The notes under the pieces were generated by a model. The model saw only the letters and a program-made list of their open reading frames with translations. It was not told where the DNA came from and made no database searches. From the NCBI GenBank assembly GCA_002110485.1, contig MOWL01000067.1, positions 3,782,001-3,846,000 of the forward strand: a stretch of 64,000 nt of DNA, in the 5' to 3' direction. This DNA is from Emergomyces orientalis. Taxonomy: Eukaryota; Ascomycota; Eurotiomycetes; Onygenales; Ajellomycetaceae. The position numbers and the translations under genes were made by a program. Positions 11,286 through 23,355 of this stretch are shown piece after piece (the stretch's first letter is position 1; the number at the start of each line of letters is the position of its first letter).

Positions 11286-12109
11286 ATGTTCTTCATCCAT
11301 TTCCTCGAACATGTCCTCACCCTCCATCCGACCTTCTTCGGCTCACACGTGAAGGAATACCTGACGCAGAAGTTGCTAGATGATGTCGAGGGCGTGTGCA
11401 CGGGCGACTATTACATCGTCTGTGTGATGGATACATACGACATCTCGGAGGGCAGAGTGCTGCCTGGTAGCGGGTTGGCGGAGTATACTATTATGTACAG
11501 GGCTATTGTGTGGAAGCCGTTTAAGGGGGAGACGGTATGAATTTTTTGTTTTTTTTGTGGCGATCTACAATCAGCTTCAATGTGTTGCGCTTGGCGTTGC
11601 TACTGGAAAACCCTTACTGATGATGATATAAAAGGTCGATGCCATCGTGACGTCTGTTAAGAATCAGGGGATATTTGCGGAAGTTGGCCCGCTGACCGTC
11701 TTCGTGTCGAAACATGTATGTTACTTTTTCCCCCATCGTCGCGGAGTATTTGGTTTTACCTGTCTTACTCACGGGATTTCCATTTACGCCCCGGGTATAG
11801 TTGATTCCCCCCGAAATAAAATGGGACCCCGACGCGACTCCACCACAGTATACGGATAATGGAGAACAAGTTATTGAGCAGGGGACCAATTTGCGTATCA
11901 AACTTATTGGGTTGCGGAACGACGTGCGCAATATGTTTGCGATTGGAAGTATCAAAGAAGATTATCTAGGGTTTGTCTAACCTCTGCCCCAAGTTCCATC
12001 CACCCCCCAGTGGGAGACTTGAAAAATATATATTTGATTGAGAGGGGAAAAACGAAGACGGAAAACTAAACTTGACTAACACTTGTAACCAAAAAACAGG
12101 ACGTTGTAA
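11286..12109 (+). CDS. RPB7: DNA-directed RNA polymerase II subunit Rpb7
   Basis: Rpb7 pairs with Rpb4 to form the stalk of RNA polymerase II, contacting nascent RNA and initiation factors (family knowledge). Exons 11286-11534, 11635-11715, 11801-11970 and 12100-12109 give 169 residues (yeast 171). The start MFFIHFLEHVLTLHPTFFG and DVEGVCTGDYYIVCVMD match the tip domain. GIFAEVGPLTVFVSKH and the following IPPEIKWDP match the OB-fold half, and GSIKEDYLG is the usual C-terminus. The last exon is only 10 nt (G-ACG-TTG-TAA), preceded by a consensus TTGACTAACAC branch site and ACAG acceptor, and yields the end DYLGTL. If that intron is kept, translation stops at 11978-11980 and the end is DYLGFV. 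I prefer the spliced form (moderate confidence). Confidence 0.93.
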
Positions 12110-13804
12110 TAATACTATATCTGTCTTCGGAATTGTGTATATCATAAAAGCCAGAACGAAGGAAAGGAAGCAATGGGGAAAAAATGGCTGATAAAAAGAG
12201 AGAAGCAAAAAAGCGAAAACTAACAAAAGACCAACCCAAAACTAGAACTGATTTCCCTTCGCCCTGCTTCTTCTTATAAACGGTGTTTTACTTTTATAAA
12301 AGAAGGATAACAGCATGGGGATCCTTCCGGAAAAAATGTTTCTTCCTTTCTTTCCTTCTTTCTTGGTCTGTTGGGGATTATCTATTGAAAAGGCTTCTTC
12401 ATATCTTCAATTACAATATCCAATGCTTCCTGCAAACAGATTGACAAACAATGACGGGTTTTGGCTTTTTATTTTATTTTAACTGGGAGTGGGTTTCTTT
12501 CAGCATGGCGTTTAAAAAAAGGGGGGTTTTCAAGGGCGAGAAGAAAAAAACATATATAACTAGGTACACATGCACACACATGGAGTACAAGATGATTGAT
12601 ATAGTATCTATTGCCTGTCTGATACCTATGCTTTGGTCAATGCTGAAGCCTTTTCCTCAATACATAGAGTGGATAACTCAGGCTTTGATGTGCAATAGGC
12701 ATGGCAATGGGTAATGGTAGTGGCAGCCGCGGCTCTTTTGGAGCAGAAAGGGCTGGAATGGAAGTGCGGAATGAAGGCAGAATTGTCTCCAACAACATCA
12801 ATGCAAATAAGCTAATAGTAAAAGATATAGGGATACAAGGTTGGGGTTTGAGTTCATTCTTCTCAAATAATTGATGATAGCATTTTTATTGCATTGAGAC
12901 ACATATAAAAGAATGCTATTAATGAAGACGAGACTACTGTACTCTGTACATACATATGTGTTCCAGGCCTTCCAGAAGCCTGCATGAAGGGACTGAGGGA
13001 CAGCGTTAGCCAGTCACAGCGTCTTGCGAGAGAAGATGAAACGGTGGCGTTTGTTTATGGGGCTTGGTGTTTTGGGATTGTTTAGTTACAGGCATTGGGG
13101 CTCCAGGGGACGATCAGTTTGTTGACCTTCTTGTTGCTCGAGGAACCCCATAAATCCTGCGTAAATGGAGAAATTGATGGGGTGGAACTTTTTCTATTTT
13201 ATGCTGGACAGGATAAATAAACAAGGAATAGGTTACGGGAACAAGGGAGTAGGAACCTGAATAATGGTAGCGAGTTTGCATTCAACTTGTTGCTGCCAGA
13301 GTGGCCTTGAGCAGGTGCAGTAAAACAGTAAGACAGAAACCAGAACAAGTTTTGGCTTTCCCCAGACAACCCCAAAGTAAACATCTCTGTTTATCTCGGT
13401 ATCTCTGTGTTTATCTCTCAATCTCTCAGTACTTCACATATTGCAAGGAAGAAGAGATCAATACCGCTGCTGTCAATCGGTGTCCCAGAGACATATTCAG
13501 TTGGTAAATGTACCATACAATTAATAGCCGCTCTCTCTCCTGATAATCATACTAGGCACAACGGTCTCCCGGGCATCCCTGCCCTGATGCCCCACAGCAC
13601 TGCAGAATACACCCATCACAACACCCGCTGCCAATTCCCCCCAGACGCGGCCAAAACACTCCCTAATAATACTAAATTCTCCTAAATCCCTGGATATTTC
13701 CTCACCCTCATATCTGGCTTTTGTTCTTTGTCTCTCTCCCTCTCTGTCTCTCTCCATCCTCCATCTTCCTCACCATCTATCCCGTCCACCCTAACCATCC
13801 CACC
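12110..13804. other. Intergenic region RPB7 / NTF2-like gene
   Basis: About 1.7 kb on one strand: RPB7 3' region, then the promoter of the next gene with pyrimidine-rich sequence from about 13720 to the start codon. A short imperfect inverted repeat (GATAGCATTTTTATT against AAAGAATGCTATT) lies near 12872-12926. No supported gene. Confidence 0.6.
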
Positions 13805-16071
13805 ATGTCGCTCAAAACCGTCTACGAGCGGTTCCTGGCCGACCCAACTGCATCGTCTCTCTCCGCTGATGCTGCGCTGAACTACATAACCACTACCACC
13901 ACTTTCTCCCACCCAGAACCCATCGTCAAACATCTCACCTCCCAGTCCCGCGTCCTCAAGAAGAAGTCGGAGAAGATCGTCAACGCCGTTGAGGGTACTC
14001 ATTCACTATGCTTGGACGTCGAGACCTCCTTGGAGTTTATATCTGGGGGAGGGGCCTATTTGTTGGAGCTGGATGATAATTTCATTGTCGATCGCGTCGT
14101 CACGGTGCCAATAGTAAGTTCTGTTCCTCTAACCTACTAGCTATTGACTTTATCTACCTTCTGTTCTTATTTACAATGCTACCCCGCGAAAAGATAATAA
14201 AGGAAAAAGCAAATATATATATATATATATTTTAATTTAAAAAAAATATGAACATAAAAAATATAATAATATTTAATGAAATGATGTATGGAAAACTGAC
14301 GAGAGTTTGAACTCTACTATAGGTCCACATCGTGCATTTTGATAGCAACGAGAGGATTACGCAGATTCGACTGTACTGGGACCAAGGATCGCTTCTCAAA
14401 CAGCTTGATATCATCGGCTCTAGCCATCGTACTTGGCCAATTCGCGATACAACTGAACAGTCGCGTCTCATCAACTCCTCCGTCTCCGCTGCTGCGAAAA
14501 GCTCTACCTCAATCTCGTCGCCAGCGTCTCTCGCTGATAAGCGGTCTATTACTACCGCTGCATCTAATGCATCATTCGGATCAATGACATCCCCCAGCAA
14601 AAAATTTACGAAAGACCCGCACGCATCCCTATCGCTATTCCAGCCCCCTTCCCCCCCACCTGACGAAAGGCCCGTGTCAGTGGCTTCACGCGCATCAGCC
14701 AAACCTCCGCCCCGCGATTACGGAGATTTGTTTGTTGGGGACGATGCTGAATCCACGCCTACGAAAAAATCTTCACAGCCACCAAGAAAGGATGATGCTG
14801 TCGCCCCTAAAGGAGGAGCTGGACATAACTATAAGCCGTCGCGTTTGTTTATGGATGACGATGAGGACCATCACTCAGAACAAGTGAATAGTAACATAAA
14901 AACAGTCAAAACTAATGCAAAGAAATACAACCATTTCGAGTTTGGAGAGACGCCTCACCCCGGATCCACAACGCAACCACAGGCTCCGGGCCACTTTGAA
15001 TTTGGCGAGGCTGAACCACCTGCCCTCAAAGCAAAGCAAGAAAAGACAAAGCAGGATAATCATTTCGAGTTTGGCGACGCGGATCCGAGAAGCGCACAGA
15101 ACAACCTCCCTCTCCACCCCCATGCAAAAAAACACCTGTCCCAATGGGATTTCGAGGACTTTGCCACCCCCGAGAAACCGCGACAGAAACTCCTAGCACA
15201 GAATGTGCGAAATTTCAGCTGGAGTGACGATGAGGCGGATACTGCAGATAGTCCACCCAAGCAACGACGAGCCCCGCAACCACGCCGCGATGCGGAAACT
15301 CATTTTGAGCTCCGCGATGATGGAACGCCTATCGCCCGGCAGCAGAACCAGCAGCTGCATCCCAGGGGCACTGGTGGGGCACATAACAAGGGCCATGGCC
15401 TGTACGAAAATAATCTTTACGATGACTCTGGTACACCTGTCGCCAACCAACAGGAGCAGGAGCAGGAGCAGGAGCAGAAGGTGCCCGTCAGGGTCCCTGG
15501 CGCGGCACATAACAAGGGCCTTGGGCTGTATGAAAATAACCTCTACGACGACTCAGGGACGCCTGTCAAGGCCAAGGGCGCTGCTGAGGGTAATGATAAA
15601 TCGCGACCTGCTGCAGCACCCGCTAAAGCACCACTGGGAAACGTGTCGAATGCCCATGCCAATACCGTTAATCGCCGGAAGGACTTTGACAGCCATTGGA
15701 CGATGATGGATGCCGAGGTGGATGATTCTACAGGGAAGAAAGAGGAGGCTGATTCTAATAATCATAATAGCAATAGCGGTAGCAATGGGAATGGGCATAA
15801 TGATAACACCGGGAAGAGGAGTGATGAAAATCGACATGGTGCTGTGGGGCTTGATCGGAAGAAGGCTGTCAAAATGATGGATTCGAGCTGGGATACGTTT
15901 GGGGAGGAAGCGATGGAGGTGGAGAAGGAGAAGGAGAAGGAGATGGAGATGGAGAAGGAGAAGTTCCAGCGGGCTTATGTGACGCCCGCTCCGTCTGTGG
16001 GTGTGAGTGGGAAGAGGATGAGTCGTGACGTTAATAAGAAGAGTTGGGGGTTTGGGGATGATGGGTTTTGA
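13805..16071 (+). CDS. NTF2-like domain protein with repeat-bearing disordered tail
   Basis: Exons 13805-14113 and 14323-16071 give 685 residues. Residues about 1-150 form one NTF2-like alpha/beta unit: the start MSLKTVYERFLADP, CLDVETSLEFISGGGAYL, and HIVHFDSNERITQIRLYWDQG, with the splice falling inside VPIVHIV. Related ascomycete proteins share this fold but I know of no assigned function. From about residue 160 the chain is low complexity and carries repeats: HFEFGE/D at about 307, 327 and 350, a degenerate HFELRD at 430, and a 21-residue block beginning AHNKG and containing LYENNLYDDSGTPV twice (about 456-476 and 498-518). QE repeats, SN-rich and KE-rich runs follow. The intron contains an AT dinucleotide run. 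Confidence 0.85.
14213..14230 (+). repeat. (AT)n in the intron of the NTF2-like gene
   Basis: Nine AT units inside the only intron, followed by an AT-rich stretch. Probably neutral to splicing, since donor and acceptor are about 100 bp away. Confidence 0.9.
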
Positions 16072-19000
16072 GGATTCGATAGTGGGAAAAGGGTCGACTT
16101 GGTCATGCCGGGCTGTGTTTTTTAGGGATGGGGGCCAATATGGTATTGATTGATTGATATATCTATCCCCCTTGTTGTATTTTTGATACTCTATTGCTGT
16201 TTTACATTTTTTTTTCTCTTTTGTTGCTTATACCTCTATATTTTCTTCTTTCTTTCCTTTTTTTGCTCCGTCTTTCTTGCATTATTCTCTTCTTTATTCC
16301 TTTTTTTTTAGCTTTCATCTACGGCCTTCCCTGTTTTTATTTTACCTTTTCCACCTCCGCGTCCCCACCCTTCCCGCATTTCTTAAATATTTACATTCTT
16401 CCCGCCCCCTCGTTTTTAAAACACATGTCCCGTGAATCGTGAATGAAAGCGAGTGTAATAATGAAACGCATGTATGTATACCCATAAGACGGACAGACAG
16501 ATAGGCACAGACAGCGTGAAATATGGGATATGAAATCATTTTTGTTGTTTTCTTATTTTATTTTTTGTGGCCCTGTTTAATAGTCGCTTCTCCTGCTTGA
16601 GATTTCATTAATTAGATATATCTATTATTGAATGCCATAGTTATTTTTCCTGTCAGTGAGACTCATAACTCATTGAAAGAGGTTGGCCTAGTTCATCTCA
16701 CATTGTTGACATGGAAGGTAAAACTGTATACATATCTAGGTATAGATGGTTTTTTGTTTCTTTCTTTTATACATGTATATATATATTGTTCTGACTGTGA
16801 GTGTGTGTGAAACAGCATTTCCTCTTTGAGTCTTATCTTTTTTTTTTAACTACTTCTTGTTTACTCTTATGTACATATTCAATCCCATCACACAACTTGG
16901 GCTCTCTGTATAATAAATGGATACTCACCTCATCATACAATAAGCTGATACATTAAGTGAATGGAAATTCACACATTTTCTTGAAGCAGTCTTTTTCCCC
17001 CTGCGACCATCATCAGTAGTCATTCACTGGACATATCCATGTCCTAGTTATTTATTAGAGTTGCAGCTCTTCATTGTTCAGCCATCATGGATCAAAAGTG
17101 TTCAGGGAGGAAGAGGTATATGGATGCCTGAAAATATATACAGAAAGGCTTCATCACTGGCCGGTCTTTATGATTGGTTGCATGGCTTTGTTTTTGCATC
17201 CCCATCCTTCCATTCTTCTGTCCTAAATTCTCCCATTATTAGCCTTTGATTTTCTTGATGCCGCAGGTGTAACTCGGAGCATGGATTAGCTAACTTGCAT
17301 ACTATGCACTAAATAGGATAGCTTTGCCGTGGAAGGGTGAGTCATACACATGTTCAAGTTCGTCTTTGAAAGTTTTGACCGAAAAAAGGGGCCTGGTATC
17401 TCCAGGTGTGATGTGATGTGATAAATCTCAAGAGAAAGAAGACGCTGATGACGAGTATGCAAGCGGAGCACAATTTTCCTGGGTGTTGGTTTTGCCGTGT
17501 TTCGACAGAGGCCAAGCCAGAGCAAAATCACTGGCAAGAAGCCCAACCTGACTCCAGCAAGGGACTGTCCACACTGGTTGGCTGCAAAATGGTGAAGGCT
17601 GACTTGGGCTGTATCATGGGCCTGGTGCTGGTATTTCCAGGTAAAGTCTCCGAGGGCGGCAGAACACGCCGAAACCCCCCCAGCACCTCCTATCCCAGGT
17701 AGCGGGCGAGTTGCGACCCGTCCAAGGGCTAAATATGGTTATACAGCGTAGATTCACGTACTTTGTTATTTCACTCCTTGAGTGCTCTGGAGGGCTGAAG
17801 TCATTGAGATTGAAAGACGTGTCCTTCGTACTGAGCAACGTGCCGCTTACTCAATTAAGTTCTTCGATAAGGTGATGTTGAAGTGGATATTTGACCGCTG
17901 TTAAAATGCACCCGTAATGTGTGCGGTGGGATGATATTTCGTCGTTCAAACAAAGTTTTTGGTGGAAACACCGATGTTCGATTTCTCCGAGCTTAAACTA
18001 ATTCAACCCTCCAATCCAACTCAAGTAGTCTCTCTCATGATGACTATAGCCTCTATTGTGGAAGTGTGCAAGATGCTCCACAAACCTGGATTCGCCGCTA
18101 AGGCGGCCTGGGTCGGGTTCATATTGCGCCTCGTCAAGCGCCAATAATAATTAAAATAATGGGGTCTCGAAGCAACGATCAGGGCGGACCACCAATGTTC
18201 AGCTTTCCTCCCTGTCCGTTCAAGGAAATCAGCAAACATATGTTCTCTTGGCTCCGTTTACCTTACTGAACTCATGCGAACAGTCTGTCCGAGTCTTGCG
18301 ACTGAGTATCCGCGTTCAGCAATCGAGCCAGTGCCTTGAGTGGTGCTTGTTTGAGGGGAAAAAGGTACGGGATGCACCACTGCTTGCTCACCTTAAATAA
18401 ACGAAGGACCTCCCCGCTTTCAAATCCAATTTTTCACTAATATCTCAGACTATCTTAGACCTCAAATTTTCCTCGACCATATTTTATCTCCCTCTCACTT
18501 GTCCTGAGGATAGTTCACTGGCTGGCTGTCGTTCTTAGCACTGAAGGCCCTCGTCTGCTAATCTTTTAGCTCCATAACTGTACCTATAAAACTATCCCAG
18601 GCTCTGTCACTTTCTCTACGCTTCTTTTACCTTCTGTCGATGACCCTGGCGAGAATATCTTTGCGCCCTTCTTTATTCAAAAATACATATTGCGTTCGCA
18701 ACGGAAATCTAGTCCTGATTTAGGGGGTGAGAAGACTGGAGGAGCACCGCGTTACGGAGCAGTTCTCTCCACCACCACTTAAAACTTCGCCGGGAAGATT
18801 GGTGGTTAGCTGCGATCTCATCTGTGGTAGAACGGGTCGCTGGGCTTGTTTCACTGGCCTAGACTTGGTTCTGGTGAAGCAGGTAACGGGTGCACGCTGA
18901 GAGAAAGCGGAGCTATTTGGATGAGCGCTCCCAAGTTTGCTGCTTATTAGTCGCCTCTGGTATCAATTTGATATACTGGGGGAGGGTAAGCCATATCCAT

Positions 19001-19228
19001 CTAATCAAAAGTATGGTATTCAACAACTGATTATCTTTTGGTTTTTGAAGACATCTTTTAATTTTAGTGGGCTTGTCCATGCCGGCACGAATTGAATTAC
19101 TTGAACTGGTTTCGTTGAGACGTTCAAACGAACGCCCCATCCGGCTTGGTAGCCCTTTATCCCCGAATTTATATTTTACGCATCTCGAAGCCTTGTGAAA
19201 GGCACACACCACCTCCACTGCTGCAAAA
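16072..19228. other. Long intergenic region before the Zn2Cys6 gene
   Basis: About 3.2 kb, the longest gap of the left half. It begins with a T-rich 3' region (16160-16400). The last kilobase probably includes a long leader or promoter of the transcription factor, which is common for fungal regulators (inference). A 62-codon ORF at 17959-18147 has one mildly hydrophobic stretch but no family match that I recognise; I do not call it. Confidence 0.5.
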
Positions 19229-22200
19229 ATGTCTCCAACACCTCCATCCACCACCTCGTCGGGCATGAGCGCGCATTCCCCTGAAGGACAATACCGAGTA
19301 GTTAGGAAACGGAACCGTGTTCCGGTCTCGTGTGCACCGTGCAGAAATCGGAAGTAAGCTTCATCATTGGGCAGAAAAAAACAAAATGTATACCTCCTGG
19401 AAGATCATTCATCTGATGTCCGATTTCCCCAGATTGAAGTGCAACCGCGGCATTCCCTGCGAGAACTGTGTGAAGCGCAGCGATGCCCCCTCGTGTTCGT
19501 ACGCCCAACCGAAGACCCGTAAGAAGCCTACCAGCAGCCAAGATTCACCCGTGACTCCTGATGGCATGCAGAATCGAATCGATCGGCTCGAGGGGCTTGT
19601 GTTGTCGCTGATGACCAATGGTTCCCAATCCGCCGGACCAGCTGCGGCGCATGCGGTGCTTTCCAGGGAAAGCACCAGCTCTACATCGCGGCGGGATCCG
19701 CAGGAACTAGGACCTGGAGATGAGATGGATGACGACGAGGAAGAGAGCGATACAGAGCAAGTTACTAAGTCATTTGGGGTTATGAAGGTTGATTCTAAAA
19801 CGCAAAAGTCATACTACGTTAGCGAAGCGCATTGGATGATGGTTCTTAACGATGTAAGTCAATAATGGGCTCCCCATTCCTACCTAGAATTGTGAGTCTA
19901 AGATAGCTGATGTTCATAATTTAGATATCGGAAGTTAAGCAATACTTCATAACACATAAGAAGCAATATGAGGAGCACATAGAGAAGATTCAAGCAGCGA
20001 ATAACGAGCCTCATTTCGCCGCACCCCCTTTGATATTTGGCGCTATGAAACCCCCCTCTGAGAAAGAGATTTTGTCCAATTTTCCTTCAAAATATACTAC
20101 CGATATACTAATTAAGCGTTATTTCGATCATTATGACCCGTTTACTCGTAAGCCATTGAGCCCAGTTAACTTATTGTCGGGTGAGCTTGCTGACTTGCTC
20201 CAGATGTTATCCATGTTCCAAGTTTCAAGAGAGAGGTACGGCCCCGCACTCGAACTATGGAATCCTAAATTCTTACTAACTCCGTTAAAAGTATGAGCGC
20301 CATTGGGAAGATCCGTCGAAAACCAGCATTGTTTGGATTGGCATGGTCTTTGCGATGCTACGACTCGCATTCCTAACATATCATGACGAGTCAGACGAGC
20401 CCCCAGAATTCCGAGGCAAGTCCCTGCATATGGCTTCCACGTATCGGAATTCCATGGCTCAGTGCCTCGTCCTCGCCGACTATACAAAACCGCATTGTTA
20501 TATGATGGAAGCGCTTGTTCTCCATTTACACGGCGATTATTCGCAAGTGAATGAATCAGAAGTATCGGTATGGGTTTTGGTAGGGGTGATTGTTCGCCTG
20601 GCCATGCGGATGGGCTATCACCGCGACGCGAAGATGTTTCCAAATGTCTCTGCTTTCCAAGGTGAGCTGCGCAGGCGGATGTGGACGTTTATTCGGCAGG
20701 CCGATCTGCTACTTTCGTTCCAAGTTGGCCTTCCTTCTATGGTTCGTACGGGGGATTGCGACACAGAATTTCCACGAAACTTGTACGATACCGATTTCGA
20801 TGAAGATACGGTCAAACTTCCGCCCGAAAGACCCCTCGATGAGCCTGCACCCATCTCGTTTCTTATTGTCAAGGCGAGGATTGCCTTCGCGTTTGGGCGG
20901 GTATTAGAGACCACCCAGAAGGTTACTGGGTCTTCGTATGAAGAGGTCATGGAACTCGATCATCAACTTCGCCAGGCTCGGGATATGATTCCGAAACGGA
21001 TGGCGGTTAAACCACCCGCGGAGTGCAATGAGCCTGTACATGTTACCAAGTCAAGATTTGTGGTAAGCCTTGCCGCTTCCTTTTTTCTCTTCCCTCCCCT
21101 TCTGTGACTTTTCCTTTTCATGATGCAATTCCCAGCAAAAGTTTGTGAAATCCGCCACCTTTATTTTGGCTAAAAAATCCATGAATGGAATCATAGATTG
21201 AAAGTATCTATCATAAAGCGCAATGCGTACTCCATCGAAGATTTCTCCACCGCGGCCGTGAAAACCCGCGCTATGCGTACTCCCGCCGCACCTGCATTGA
21301 TAGTGCGATGGAACTGCTCCGATTCCAAAACATGCTCCAGTCTGCAACCAAAGTCGACATTCAGCTCCAAAGTACCAAAGGCTACATCACTACTACTAGC
21401 ACTCACGACTTTCTCATGGCTGGCACAATCCTAGCACTCGATTTATACCAAATAATACAAGAAAGAGCCTCCGGCCGCCCCTCTGCCGATTCGTTTGCAC
21501 TAGGAATAGACAGATATCATGAAGAACTTGCGGTACTGCGCAGGTCTAGGGATATATGGGATGAAGTCAAAGATCAATCAGTGGACGCGTGGAGAGCTAC
21601 TGCTATCATGGATGTGATGCTAGGGAAGTTATTCCCGAGCTATTCACAGCAGGAGCATAATAGGAGTAATACGGGCACTACGACTGAACAGTCGGTGAAC
21701 CCAACAACGGAAAGGACATTTGCGCCGCAGGACGAGAAGCAGAATGCGGCTATGACGCTGGGCCTGCTGAGTACTGGTCTGAACCAGATGAGTTCGACGG
21801 GTTCGCCTCCGTTTAGTGACACTGATCCGACGATGAAGTTTGAACCCGCTTCCGGGTATGGCGGTGGTATGAATCAGGGAGGAATGATTGATCCTACGCA
21901 GCTACCATCCCCTGGTGGAATTGGCCTGGGTATGGGCGTAGGAATATTTGGACAAATACCGAACATGCAGCCTTTCAATTTGGATTGGGTACGTGTTTTT
22001 GAGCTTTTGATACTCCCTTTTTTGGTACCTTTTCTGTTTTAATCTTTCCAGCTCCGTGCATAAATCAAGAAGATTGGACAAAGGCCGCTATACCCTTACT
22101 AATATCTTTCTGTACCTTTCTTTGTAGGAGGCATGGGATAACTACGTCCAAACAGCCGCAACGGATCCGAACAACCAGGGTTGGCCCATGTTTGACGTGC

Positions 22201-22421
22201 AAGGCTTCTCCCCCGGGCCTCTACAGCCATCCCCGTCACCACCACAACAACCGCCGACACTATCACAACAGCAGCAACAACAACCCCATCAACATCAGCC
22301 GCATCAACCACATCAACCACATCAACCACCACACGAGCAGCAGACTCGTCCAGAAACAACAGGCGGCAAGAGTGTATTCCCAATGCAGCATAATATTTTC
22401 GACACCGGGGGTCGTGACTAG
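19229..22421 (+). CDS. Zn2Cys6 transcription factor with fungal-specific regulatory domain
   Basis: Eight exons are proposed: 19229-19353, 19433-19853, 19925-20147, 20204-20235, 20292-21062, 21136-21144, 21197-21988 and 22128-22421, giving 888 residues. The Zn cluster has Cys at 35, 38, 45, 51, 54 and 63 (C-x2-C-x6-C-x5-C-x2-C-x8-C), with intron 1 inside it. MQNRIDRLEGLVLSLM is the usual linker/dimerisation segment. The middle homology (Fungal_trans) region includes HVIHVPSFKREYERHWEDP, formed only by joining the 32-nt exon 4, then AQCLVLADYTKPH, GVIVRLAMRMGYHRD, RRRMWTFIRQADLL and SFQVGLPSM. The chain ends in a Pro/Gln/His-rich tail. The 9-nt exon is uncertain: skipping it keeps frame. Target genes are unknown to me. 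Confidence 0.88.
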
Positions 22422-23355
22422 AGGTAGCCCCTCGCTCTTTATGGGTATCCACGAATCAGAGTAATCGGTAATAGCCAATTTCCACAAATCGTGGCCATGG
22501 AATCGCGGGTAGTGTATGAAAAACGGAGAAAAGGAAGCGCTTGGGAGGCTTTTGCGTCTTCTTTTTTAAAAAAAAAAGAAGACAGAAAAAAAGGGATCGA
22601 TCAGTGGTCAGCCTGAACAGAACTTGGGCCCTCCTTTTTTAAAATTTTTTTTTTAATTCTTTTTCTTTCGTTCTTTCTTGGCTTTGATTTGTTACTACTC
22701 GGTGTGTTCGTGTGGGTGGTGTGTTGGGCGATATTGGTTGGTTACAACTACTATATACCAGTTTACTCTGACTTATTTTGATTTTCTTTTGCGTTGGATT
22801 TTCGATGAAATTTTCTGGGTTTCTAAAGAAATCGAAAGGAGAAATGGAAAACGGGGCTTCCCACCTGGCCCATTTATATGTCCAGAGTGTTTGACGCCGG
22901 AATGAAAGGGTGGGTTTGGTCCCAGGGGGTTGGTCCGCCGGGTATGTTGATGTTTTTTTCAGATATGTATAATATGCCTGATAACTACATACGGAATATA
23001 TAAAACTATCCCTGAGATCCTTCTGACATATGATCGTGTAAACATTTATCCAAAACGAAAAATGCGGAACATGAATGGACCTGGATAAAAACGAGCAAGC
23101 ACAGTATCCACGTGACATGCAGGTTTTTGGAGTAGTCAGCTGAACTAACCCAATATGGCTCCAAACTTAAATCCACCTCGCCTTATCGACTTTTTTTTTC
23201 TTCCTCGTTACGGCCTTCTTCCCTTATTTCATCCTCCTCCTTTTCCACCCTCTTTGACCATCTTTGAAATTTCCTTCAGTTCTTTTGATTCTATCTTTCT
23301 TTGTGCGATATAATTGTATATTGTTGTAATATTTTTTATTTACACCTCATTGAAA
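22422..23355. other. Intergenic region between the Zn2Cys6 gene and the RRM gene
   Basis: About 0.9 kb with several A and T homopolymers near 22562-22660. The final 200 bp, pyrimidine-rich, is the likely promoter and 5' UTR of the RRM gene. Short ORFs on the minus strand (22639-23118) lack coding support. Confidence 0.55.

Noticed and set aside
15193..15706. Overlapping ORFs of 167 and 105 codons in the NTF2-like gene
   Set aside because: Shadows of the repetitive coding sequence in other frames.
22639..23118. 159-codon minus-strand ORF between the Zn2Cys6 and RRM genes
   Set aside because: Driven by A/T homopolymers; composition is not protein-like and there is no family match.
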